Of a stretch of DNA of 15,019 bases, positions 1-9,025 are shown in pieces; the first letter of the stretch is position 1; every line of letters begins with the position of its first letter. The notes beneath the pieces are model-generated. The model saw only the letters and a list, made by a program, of their open reading frames with translations. It was not told the DNA's origin and did no database searches. The translations under genes and the position numbers were made by a program. The DNA is taken from positions 1,794,442 to 1,809,460 of the forward strand of contig LSYV01000005.1 in NCBI GenBank assembly GCA_001584585.1. The letters are read 5' to 3'. This DNA comes from Gonium pectorale. Taxonomy: Eukaryota > Chlorophyta > Chlorophyceae > Chlamydomonadales > Volvocaceae.

Positions 1-49
1 CCCCGCCCCACCGCATACCTGCCCCACTGCCCGGTCCCTTCACACGCAG

Positions 50-1599
50 GCGAGCCACACACCCGCTTCCCGCTCAGCCCCGCCTGCCCGGCGGACTTCA
101 TCTTCAACATGGACGACCTGTCCCGCCTGACGGTGCACGGGCGGCGGCTGGGGTGGAGGGAGTTCAGCTTCCTGGACAACGAGCGCACGCCGGAGGAGGT
201 CAAGGTGGGCGGTGCGCGGTGGGGGTTTGGGGCGCGGCGCCGGGAGTTCGGGTTCTGGGAGGACGGGAGTTTTGAAAGCGTGGGGTTTGATGGGCGTGGG
301 AGAGAAGAGGAAGGGAGGGAGAGCGGAGGAATAGGAGAAGTCGGGAACGGGCCGTGGATAAGGGGCTCGGTAGCCACCCGGTGGACCCCGGTGATGGCCG
401 CGGTGGATTGGGTGTGCTGAGGGCGAGGAGGGGAAGAGGTTTGGGCAGGAGCAAGGGGTGGAGCGGGAAGTTGGTGGACGTTTTGGAGAGGGCCGGGTGA
501 AGCTCACTGGCTGACGGCTGCGACCGGCTGCGGCCTTGGGTGGAGCTTTCTTGACCATCGACTGCGAGCGAACACCGCGAGGAGGTCGGTGTGCGGGAAG
601 GGTGGAGGAGGCCCCGACGGTGGCCAGAGACGGGGGCGGCCAAGGCACGCCGGTGAGCGCGCTTTCCGGACACAAAGCGCGCGGAGGAGCAGGTCCGCGT
701 ATGTTGGGCGCTGGCGCCGTACGGGGTAGGACTTTCTTGCATCTTGTGACGGCGTACACTCGGCGCCTGCCAGTGAGCGCCGCTCCGTGCGCTGCGGTTC
801 ACGAGTCTGGGCCCTTGCCCAGTCCAACTTCTCATCTATGTGCGAGGCGAGACACGACCTGCCCTCGTGACACGGTGCAACACTGCGGGAAGCCACCAAT
901 CCTTCAACTTCCGCTCGACTGAGGCTCCGCCCTTGCGCCCCCTCCTCCCACCCCCTCGCCCCCCCCCGAACCACGCTCCTCGCCCCTCACCAGAACCGGC
1001 CGCTCGTGGTCACCGCCAAAGCCGGGGCCGCCGGGGCCTTCCTGGAGGGCAGCACCCTCACAATCCCCGCCGGACTCACATCCGACCAGCTGTCCCAGAT
1101 CCTGCTGCCGTACGTACGGCCGGCGGCGGGGGCGCCGCCGCCGCGGCGGGTGCACTTCACCAACCCGCGGCTGGCCTTTGGCGGCTGGACCGACCCGCGG
1201 GCCGCCGAAGAGTACGACGCTGCGGTGTTGCACCTTGGCGTGCGATGGTGCTGCCGGCCGGAGAAGGTGGCCAAGGCGGCGGGCAAGGAGCTGCACCACC
1301 AGCTGCAGGTGCGGAGAACGCAGCAGCTGCAGCTGCCGGCGGCGACGGCGGGAGCGGGCTCGGCGGCGGCGGCGGCGGCGACGCGGTAGCAGCAGACTCC
1401 ACACCGCGGCGCCGTGGGGGAGCAGGCTCGGCGGCGGCAGCCATTGGCTCCGCACCGCCACGCGACAGCTGCTGGGAACGACAACAGCCCTAAACGCGTG
1501 TATCTTGAAGTCGATGCAGTACCAACGGTGGAGAGCGCCCAGCGGAGACAGCTGGTTGACAAAACTGCAGCGGCTGTGCCAGCGGCGGCTGCATGGTAG
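50..1599 (+). CDS. 3' part of an unrecognised multi-exon gene
   Basis: Function not recognised. The left edge shows a pyrimidine-rich intron end closing with CACACGCAG, and an exon at 50-204 whose codons run in phase from 52. It contains DFIFNMDDLSRLTVHGRR and then WREFSFLDNERTPEEVK. The donor AAG|GTGGGC (phase 0) pairs with acceptor CCTCACCAG before 994. The second exon, 994-1308, starts NRPLVVTAK and contains VHFTNPRLAFGGWTDP and LHLGVRWCCRPEKV, ending at CAG|GTGCGG, again phase 0. A final exon is likely from an in-frame CAG acceptor (1390, 1393, 1396 or 1441) to TAG at 1597-1599, with RVYLEVDAVPTVESAQRR near its end; this exon is less certain. The first intron is 789 bases and shows nothing recognisable. 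The FGGW and WCC motifs suggest a conserved algal family. A glycosyltransferase-like fold is only a guess. The 5' part lies outside the window. Confidence 0.6.
1361..1380. repeat. CGG trinucleotide microsatellite
   Basis: An uninterrupted run of CGG units lies in the putative second intron of the leftmost gene, just upstream of the candidate acceptors for its last exon. Confidence 0.8.
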
Positions 1600-3309
1600 C
1601 CAAGGCCGGCGCCTGGTGGCCGCGGTCCTGGTGGCCGCTGCATCAGCCGCGCAAGAGCCGGTGACGGCGGCCGCGGCGGTGCAGGTCTGTTGACGCGTCG
1701 GCGCCGACAACAGGGATGCATCGGCAGCGGGGTGCATGGGGCCGGTCCGCCGGCGACAGGAAGTGCAAAACACGGTGCGGAGGAGCAAGCAATCGGGGTC
1801 GACGCGGGATGGAGAGGCGGGGAAGATGTGTGCCCCGGGGGCCGGGGCGCCCGGCGCACCGGCGGCCAAGCCCCCGTCCCATTGCGATGCGTGCGAGCGG
1901 GCCCACGCGGCCGCCACGACGCGGCCGGCGACTCGTGGCTAGGGTGATAAGGTCTAGGGTTACAAGAACCAACGCCTCCTGCGATCGGCAGCCTGCGCGC
2001 GCCGCACATGAGAGGGGAGGCGAGGGGCGAAGTGGTGGTGGTGGTGGTGGGGTGCATGTGCCACATGGGGCCCGCATTGAGCACTCTGGGGCGCACCTGC
2101 ACTTCAGCTTGTAGCCGACGGCAAGCCCCTTGCTGTGACGTCGAAGTTTCACAGGTCGTCTACAACTACGCCAAGACCACCACAAGTTCTTCCAATGAGT
2201 ACAGTATGCGATTCGGTGTCTGCGACGCGACCCGTTTCCCATCTTTATTGCCCCTTGCTGTGCGGGCTAGGCCCCTGCCTAGGCTCCAAGGCAGGGGCGC
2301 ACAGGCGCGGCGGGGGCGGGGGCGGAGGGGACTACTCAGTCTGTGGGCAAGCAGAGCGATGGCCGAAGCGTGGGGTACTGTGCATGCGGGGGGGGACGAA
2401 ACGCACGAGGCAACAAGATTACGCTGACGGAGCCGAGTGGACGGCGACCGTTGGGCGGAGCCCATCCCATCGTCGCGGAGCCGCCGGATGCACTTTGAGT
2501 TTGGGTCAACGCACGAGGGGCGTGCGTGAGCGTGCACGGTGTGGGCGGCTCTTGGGGTGCCGGTAGCTGCCGGGGGCTGGGGCGAGGGGCTGGGCCGGGA
2601 GTAAGTAGCTTTGGGGACGGGGTTGCGACGGGGCTGCGCCCGAAGGCCGACCTCGGTGGGCGGGGCTCCGCTCCGCGGTAGAACGGCGAAAGGTGGGAGA
2701 AGGCCGCGTAGCGGGGGAAGCGAAAGTGCGGAACACAGAGAGTAAAGACAGGGCGCCGTGTGCTTGGCGGCCTGCTTAACTCTGCGGGCCTCTCGTAACC
2801 TTCGTGGCGGACTTGCTGGCGGGCTGGTGCGGCAGCCTTGCCACGTTGCCGGCAATCACGTTTGGCTTCGGCCTCCGGGCAAGATGAGGCGCGGGAGGCT
2901 CCGTGGCCGCCCATGATGGGCGAATGATGAATTGGGTTCCCCCGGTGGAGCGAGGTCTATGGTACATGGGACTACCGGCACTCAGGAGCGGTTGGGCACG
3001 TCTTGGGACTATAGAAGGACGCAGGGTTGCCTTCCGGCCCCTGGAACGGCATGATGCGGCCCTGCTCATGTGTCCAGTCGTTGTCGTCAAGATAAGGAGG
3101 CGAGCGAGGGCATGATGGTCGTAGTGCACGGCATGGCGCACGCGGTGGCGGCAGCGGTTGGCTGCGGGGTCCAGTGAGAGGGGAGGGCTGTAATGAGGAA
3201 TCGTCGAGTTAGGAGTGGGTGGCGCGTAGCACAGTTATTTGAACAGCCAAATTCCGCACGTGCGCAAGTCGGGTTTCATGTGACCTCGATTCCGTCCCCT
3301 TCTGTGAGT
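1600..3309. other. Spacer between convergent genes; no gene recognised
   Basis: This stretch lies downstream of both the plus-strand gene ending at 1599 and the minus-strand methyltransferase pseudogene, so it probably holds their 3' untranslated or flanking sequence. Open frames on both strands are proline, arginine or glycine rich, as expected from GC-rich non-coding DNA, and show no family motif. A plus-strand frame at 2903-3115 reads as moderately protein-like (RGLWYMGLPALRSGWARL) but has no recognisable domain. A TGTAA motif, the usual green-algal poly(A) signal, is at 3189-3193 on the plus strand, about 1.6 kb after the first gene's stop. It cannot be tied to that gene with confidence. 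Confidence 0.6.
2032..2050. repeat. GTG trinucleotide microsatellite
   Basis: Six tandem GTG units lie in the convergent intergenic spacer. Nothing suggests that they are translated. Confidence 0.8.
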
Positions 3310-4427
3310 TAGTTCCTGCTCTCGCCGCTGCCGCTCCTCCTCCAGTCTCACCACCGAGTGCGGCTTCTCCTTGCGCTTCCCCTGCACCTCCCCCTCCTTT
3401 ACCTGCCCCTGCGCCTACAACTAGGCCAGTACCGCCACCGAGGATCCTCAATAGGCGCCAGCTTGCGACTCGGCGTCACGCCTTCGTGCACCTCCTCCAG
3501 CCCCAGCTCCTACCCCCGCAGCCCGCGGTTGCACCTGAGCCTGCGACCGTCACCGCCCCACCGCCTTGCGATCAGTACCCTCCCACCGGCCGCCGGCGTG
3601 CCGCGGCCACCGCGCCTCGACGCGCAGGAAAGTAAACTCGGCGCCCTCGGGGCAGCTGGGGTTGGCCTCGACGCTGATGACGCCGTACCTGTGTGCGGTG
3701 TACGGCCAGGGGCGTACGGCAGCGGGCGAGTGGGGATGTACCTGTCAATGTGATGCGGCGGGAAGCAAGGGCGTACGTCGCCAGCCTGACTTCCAACAGC
3801 GGTGCACGCGGCTTGCTCGCTCGGCTGCTGTACCCAAGGTTTGCCATGTGTAGGAAGAAGAGCGCCAGGTCGAACAGCCCGAAGGCGCGGCGGCCGTAGA
3901 ACAACGCGGCGGGCCAGTCCGTGTAGCCGCCGGTAGTGCAGCTCCACCGAGATCTGCTCCGGCAGCAGCGGCGTGGACTCGGTCCACTCGGCGAAGGTGG
4001 GCCACTCGCTGGACTCGATGTCGATCTTCAAGATGGGGACAGATTGCGCACCAATCGAGGATACGAACTGCGGGCGGCAGCGCGAGCGGCAGGGAGGGCG
4101 AAATGGGGAGAGCGTAAGACGGGGGGGGGCCAGAAGCCTGCAGCGCTTACGGAGACTCCCCAGCATGGTTATTGATCTCGTGCCACAGGCGACGAACATA
4201 CATGCTCTGGCAGCCCCGCGTTCCAGCCGCGGTCAAGCTAGCGCCTTTACCTGCGCGTAGGTGACGATGGAGTCCGAGTCGGCCGCGGAAGCAGAGGAGC
4301 CGACGCGGAGCTTGTGGAACGTGTGCTGCCCTGAGGGGAGGGTGCGGCCCTCCACGGTGCAGACGTGCAGTCCAGCGTGGCGACGCGGCAGCGGTATGAG
4401 GCTGTGTTTAGGACGGTTTCCTCAAAG
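3310..4427 (-). pseudogene. Decayed copy of the neighbouring METTL24-like methyltransferase
   Basis: This is a second copy of exons 3, 4 and 5 of the gene at 5540-8004, in the same order and strand. The exon 3 equivalent is 4427-4251 (FEETVLNTASYRCRVATLDC and YAQ at its donor), exon 4 is 4067-3834 (FVSSIGAQSVPILKIDIESS) and exon 5 starts at 3688 (YGVISVEANPSC). Damage seen: no trace of exons 1 and 2 upstream; the base pair before exon 3 is TG where the intact copy has AG; an 8-nt tandem duplication at 4363-4370 shifts the frame; one extra base near 3919-3920 shifts it again; TGA at 3552-3550 cuts the tail. The same frame resumes beyond that stop with further stops and tail-like sequence (QGKRKEKPHSVVRLEEERQR) down to about 3310. 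Its intron 4 is 145 bases against 374 in the intact copy. Donor and acceptor sites other than that of exon 3 are preserved, so decay is recent. A spliced non-coding transcript cannot be excluded. Confidence 0.85.
3925..4030. repeat. 106-bp block identical to 6512-6617
   Basis: Base-by-base comparison shows no difference across 106 bases between this part of the pseudogene's exon 4 and the intact gene. Differences and an indel start immediately on either side. It covers the codons for SSEWPTFAEW to LHYRRL. Confidence 0.9.
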
Positions 4428-5539
4428 CAATTGCACTCCCCACACTGCCTCAATGCGCAATTTTCGTGCGTGTCCCGTCCGGGCTGTTCCTTGTGCCCTT
4501 GTAGCGTGTGGAGCTGTGTTCTGGTCGACGCCTCCCCCTACCCAGTGCCTGGAAGGAATGCGCAGCACCACATCCTTTCGCAAGCGTCAAAGAATAGGTC
4601 GCTGTCAGCTCTGTGAGTGCTTGCCCCCGCGGCTGCACGGCCCGGCCATTAAACTACTGCTGTACCGCGCGTGCCTGCCACTGGTTGCGCCTCCGCCTCC
4701 GCGGTCGAAGGTTCTCAACGGCAAAGCGTTTGGGGTTACAGTGGAGTCACGCGTGTGCACGCTGTCAATGTGCACGACACAAGGCGACGCCTCCTTACCA
4801 CCACGTGGCCCCCATGCAATATGAAGCAAGGAGAGTCTCCGCATCCTTTGAATGGCAAGCCAGCAGCTTTATTCGCACAGCAGCGCCCCGACGGCCAAGG
4901 CTGAAGGCATGAAGCGCGTACAGGGCCGGGTGGCGTAAATCAATGGACCCTATACTGGCGGAAAACTCACGCCGCATTGATTGCATGTAGTTTGGACCTG
5001 CGAGCAGAAGCGACGGAATTACGCCCTGGCATTGCTTGGTTGCTCGCCAGTCCCAGCTACGGCATGGTACGGCCATGCTCATTCGTCCAGTGTGAATTCA
5101 CACCAGGAGGCCAGCAAACTATGCTCACAGTGCACGGCACGCGGTGCAGCGGGTGCAATGTGCGACCCGGCGCCTAGCGCGAGATGCCCTGCCACCCACC
5201 AAGCACTACATCACCCGGAGTACCGCACATCGGGCATATGTGCAGATTCTGATGCCAGGCGCTGGGCCAACACAGCTCCGCGTCTCACGCCACGTCGCCA
5301 CCGGCCCGCAGCGTTCAAGTTTGGTACACCTCGCGGCCCAGCACACGCTGCACAGTAGAGAGTCAAACCCCACGCATTCGCGGCACCCCGGGCATGAATT
5401 GAGTTCACACTGGCATCGTTCTCAGCATCCATATTACTTTGCGAGGCTTCCACCCAACCCACGCCCCGCGCTCGTTTGCGACACGGCACCCAACCCAGCC
5501 AAGAAGTTGCGGCAGGCCGCTGGTAGACCGCGACCCCGC
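4428..5539. other. Spacer between the two methyltransferase copies
   Basis: No gene recognised. In the transcription direction of the minus-strand copies this is the 3' flank of the intact gene and the 5' side of the pseudogene. No sequence like exon 1 or 2 of the intact gene was found here, so the pseudogene is 5'-truncated. A TTACA at 4736-4740 gives a minus-strand TGTAA about 0.8 kb past the intact gene's stop, a possible poly(A) signal though distant. A short stretch around 5063-5150 weakly resembles 3048-3160 downstream of the pseudogene, as if the duplication carried some 3' flank. Confidence 0.55.
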
Positions 5540-8004
5540 CTACCCAGCCCGCCAACTTCGCAGCCAGCGCCGCAGTGCGCTGCCTGTGCCCTGCCGCTGC
5601 CGCTCCTTCTCCACGCTCACCACCCAGTCCGGCTTCTCCTTTCGCTTCCGTTGCGTCTCCACCTTCCCCTTCCCCTTGTCATGCACCTTGTCCTGAACTT
5701 CCTCCTGCCCCTGTGTCTTCTCCTGCGTCTGCCCCTGCGCGTGCGCCTGCCCCTCCCCGCGTGCAAGCCCCTCTCCGTGCGCCCGCTCCCACATAAGGTC
5801 ATATTCATACTCTGCGTTGTGCTTCTCCCCCAACTGCGGTAGCAGCTCGTGCGCCTCCTGCAGCGCCAGTCCCTGCTCCTGTCCTTGCGCCGGCCCCTGC
5901 TGCTGCCACTGCCACCGCGCCGCCTGCTGCTCGCTGACGCCCCACCAGCCGCCGGCTCGGCGGGGCCACAGCGACTCGACGCGCAGGAGAGTGAACTCGG
6001 CGCACTCGGCGCAGCTGGGGTTGGCCTCCACGCTGATGATGCCGTACCTGCATACGGTGTACGGCCATGGCAGCAGGGATACACCTGTCAATGTGATATG
6101 GCGGGAAGCGATTACCGGCTCCAGTGAGCGCAGAGTACGCCAACAACGGTTGGGTGCGTAGTTGGCGTGCCGAGGGCGCAGTGGCAGCCGGCACGGCAGG
6201 AGTGGGTCCCCATGAGCGTAGCGGGAGGGCGCTGGAGCGGAAGCCGGCGCTTGCAGTGACTGCGGATACTTTTGCTGCGCCGACGTGTGCACAGCCCGCC
6301 CTGCTGCGCGCCCCTCCGTCCTTGATGGCCCAGCTTCGGACAGCTGATCCGCGCGCGGGTGCCCCGCCTGTGCCGCACAAGCGCGTCCCGTGTCCCAAAT
6401 CCCGTACACACGCTGCCGTACCCGAGGTTTGCCATGTGTAGGAAGAAGAGCGCCAGGTCGGACACACCGAAGGCGCCGCGGCCGTAGAAGGACGCGGCGG
6501 GCCAGTCGTGCAGCCGCCGGTAGTGCAGCTCCACCGAGATCTGCTCCGGCAGCAGCGGCGTGGACTCGGTCCACTCGGCGAAGGTGGGCCACTCGCTGGA
6601 CTCGATGTCGATCTTCAGGATGGGGACGGACTGCGCGCCGATCGAGGAGACAAACTGCGGGCGGCGGGGGCGCGGCAGCGAGCGTGGCAGGGGGGAAGGG
6701 TGAAGGGCTCCACCATGGCAAGCGGTGCATTTGTACAACAGGGCGACGGACGGTGTCATGCGCTTCGCCCGGCGGTCCAGTCGCGGCCAAGCAAACCGCC
6801 TGTACCTGCGAGTAGGTGACGATGGAGTCCGAGGCGGCCGCCGCAGCAGAGGAGCCGACGCAGAGCTTGTGGAAAGTGTGCTGCCACCAGTGGATGGTGC
6901 GGCCCGTGACGGTGCAGTCCAGCGTAGCAACGCGGCAGCGGTACGAGGTGGCGTTCAGAATAGCCTCCTCGAAGCTTGGGAAGGAGGGAGCGTGTGTCAA
7001 GGACGGGGATTGGGGGCAGATTAAGCAGATTTGTAGGGTACGATAGTTGCGCGCGGGCTGCGCTGTGAACGCCACCCGGAGAAAGGGCGGCTGCCACTGC
7101 CGCTGTAGTGTCTCGTGTGACGAGGAGCAGGCACTGACAGGGATGGTAAGAACTGCGATGCATGCTGAGGACTGCGGTGCGTGCTGAGGACTGATATGGG
7201 GAAAGGTGCTGCGCATCCGGGCAACGAGTCAGGCCGTTTAAAGCAAACGCTCTGATCGGGCATTACACTGTATGTGATTACGTACGGGGATGTACGAAGG
7301 CTACCAGGGGCGGCATGGAAGCACTGCAAACAACACCCTGCGTTGCACCACACCAGGTTGCCGGTCCCTGAGCCATCTGGGTTCTATGTACCTGAAATCC
7401 ATGCGGCTGCCCATGGAGATGATAGTGCAGGGCGCCTTCACGCTGGCGGGGGAGCACAGCCACTTGCCACCGTCCTCCTCTGGTGGAGGCCCGACCCGAA
7501 CCATGGGCCGGTCCGGGGGGCACGTCAGGAAGGGCTTGAAGAGGGCATATCGCTCCATGCCTGGCGCCTCGCTCCACAGATGTGTTCCGTGAAACTGGAA
7601 GGACGCGGCGGAAACCGCGGGGGCCGGGGAGGGCTTTCCGTGCGTCATCAGAGGTGGGGCTGTGCGCATCAGGACCAGGCTGCTTGCTCGCATCTTTGCT
7701 CTGTACACCGTTCGCATTCTCAAGACACAGGTTAGTCAAAGACCGACAGAAACTGCAGGCGCACCTTTTGTGTGGCTTCAAAGATACCAGATCGCCATGC
7801 CGATAAATTGCGCGCAGCCTCGCGTGCCCAGACCGTTTCGCCATGCAAGTTGTAGCGAGTCGGCGGCCGTGGTGCCCGGAAATATGTAGAGAATCCGATG
7901 ATCGCGACAACTGCAAACAAGAGCAGGTATCGCAAGCGAGCGGGCAGCAGGCAGCTGGGCATCCTTTTGTTTCGGCCATGTGACCCCAGCGCGGGCAGCT
8001 GCAT
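5540..8004 (-). CDS. METTL24-like (Methyltransf_22) membrane-anchored methyltransferase
   Basis: Predicted SAM-dependent methyltransferase of the METTL24 type; substrate unknown. Model: exons 8004-7765, 7693-7392, 6974-6806, 6654-6422 and 6047-5540, all phases consistent, 483 residues. ATG 8004 is the first Met after an in-frame TGA. Residues 26-42 (YLLLFAVVAIIGFSTYF) form a type II signal anchor. Family features in order: VRVGPPPEEDGGKWLC (145-160), motif-I-like SMGSRMDFSFEEAI (173-186, joined across the exon 2/3 splice), YRCRVATLDCT, LKIDIESSEW (250-259), PEQISVELH, and NLGYGIISVEANPSCAEC (313-330) joined across the exon 4/5 splice. Residues from about 345 to the end form a low-complexity Q/E/G/K-rich tail. 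Splice sites seen: TTCAG|GTACAT, CAG|GTACAG, CGG|GTACGG and acceptors CCAAG, CCGCAG, ATGCAG. The exon 1/2 junction (AAG|GTGCGC to GCAAAG, 71-base intron, with a CTAAC branch-like site) is the least certain. Golgi location is inferred from the anchor. Confidence 0.85.
6137..6168. repeat. 8-bp inverted repeat within intron 4 of the methyltransferase
   Basis: ACGCCAAC at 6137-6144 is mirrored by GTTGGCGT at 6161-6168 with a 16-base loop. It lies in the part of intron 4 that the pseudogene's shorter intron lacks. It could form a small hairpin; no function is indicated. Confidence 0.5.
6512..6617. repeat. 106-bp block identical to 3925-4030
   Basis: This is the partner of the identical block in the pseudogene. 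It lies inside exon 4 of the intact methyltransferase and includes most of the codons around the DIESSEW motif and the following PEQISVELH segment. Confidence 0.9.
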
Positions 8005-9025
8005 GAAGCGATACGCGTACAGGACTCAGGAAAACAAAACTGCACCCCTTCGGATCCTGCAGCATACCCTGTGTTTGCCGTACGACGTGAGCGTGCGAGC
8101 GTGCCAAGCTGCCATCCCAGGGCATCGACGCCACTTTTTTTTACTTTGATGCCCGTGGACGTAATCCTGCAGATCTAGGCCGTGGTCCCTGCGCATTTCC
8201 TTCTGGAGGGAGAGGAGGTGTTGTGCTCGTTTACTGCACAACGTGTCTCGTCCTGCTGGGGATGTGGTGCGCTGCTATCAAGCGGCTTAGTTCTAGCCTG
8301 CAGCGCGTTGAAGAAGGAGGGAGAAGAAACATGGCACCCATGCTGCCCCGATTGCCGATGCTGCCTGCACACGCTCGCCAGCGCTTGCTTGCTTGGCTAA
8401 CCGTAAACGGTATGGGAAGTGGTGTCACGGTGTCACGAGAAGGGGAATCAGCGACGTAGGCTTCAATGATGATGGCGAGGACCTTACATAACCTTCCGCT
8501 AGTCGGTCACCCTAACGAAAGGGGTCTGCTAGCTGCTCATGGGCCTACTGCCCAAGAGCAGGACGAGACAGCGGCAACAGACGCTGCCTCGGCCTAAAAC
8601 ACACGCGACCGGTACGGCGATCAGGAACCACCAACCGGAACCACAAACAGATCAGACACCGATAATGACTCATTGTTTAATGACGTGCCAAAGCAACGCT
8701 CTGACGTGTACGGAAGCATGGCAACACGACGGTAAACCAAGCGCACGCATCATGCAAAAGCAAGTGACGGTAAAATGAACATGTGCATCAATCTGAGCAG
8801 ACAGAGCGTAATTATCTATCGCCTGTACCCACACGCTGGGCCAGTTCCCGTGTCTTACCATATGCAGTGCTCAAAGCGGGGTACGCACTGACCGGGCTAG
8901 GAGAAGCGTATGGGCATGGCGGATTGGCGGTGGTCCCTTTGGACCAAAAGGCATGCCCTGACAGGAGTGTCGGTACGTAGGCGTCGGCGCAGGCTCGGCA
9001 ACGTCGGGGCCGCCACTAGGCCCAT
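8005..9025. other. Upstream region of the methyltransferase gene
   Basis: No gene recognised. The segment next to 8004 must contain the 5' UTR and promoter of the minus-strand methyltransferase, but no clear TATA box or initiator can be named. The base composition falls nearer to balanced from about 8500 to 8850, which fits non-coding DNA. Short frames on both strands are rich in Cys, His or Arg and have no family motif. Confidence 0.55.

Noticed and set aside
904..1917. Long minus-strand frames opposite the leftmost gene (337 and 371 codons)
   Set aside because: Arg/Ala/Pro-rich with no motif. They are typical shadows of GC-rich coding sequence, and the plus-strand exons have matching splice phases.
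2166..2914. Overlapping proline-rich minus-strand frames in the spacer
   Set aside because: Several frames overlap with equal quality, composition is Pro/Arg/Ser-rich, and there are no motifs or splice partners, so nothing separates them from open frames arising by chance in high GC.
3189..3193. TGTAA as the poly(A) signal of the leftmost gene
   Set aside because: It lies about 1.6 kb past the proposed stop with no transcript support; a five-base motif is expected by chance at this distance.
5540..7216. A single 558-codon minus-strand open frame across much of the methyltransferase gene
   Set aside because: It reads through introns 2, 3 and 4. Exons 3 and 5 happen to share its frame, but exon 4 with the LKIDIESSEW motif lies in another frame, so splicing is needed.
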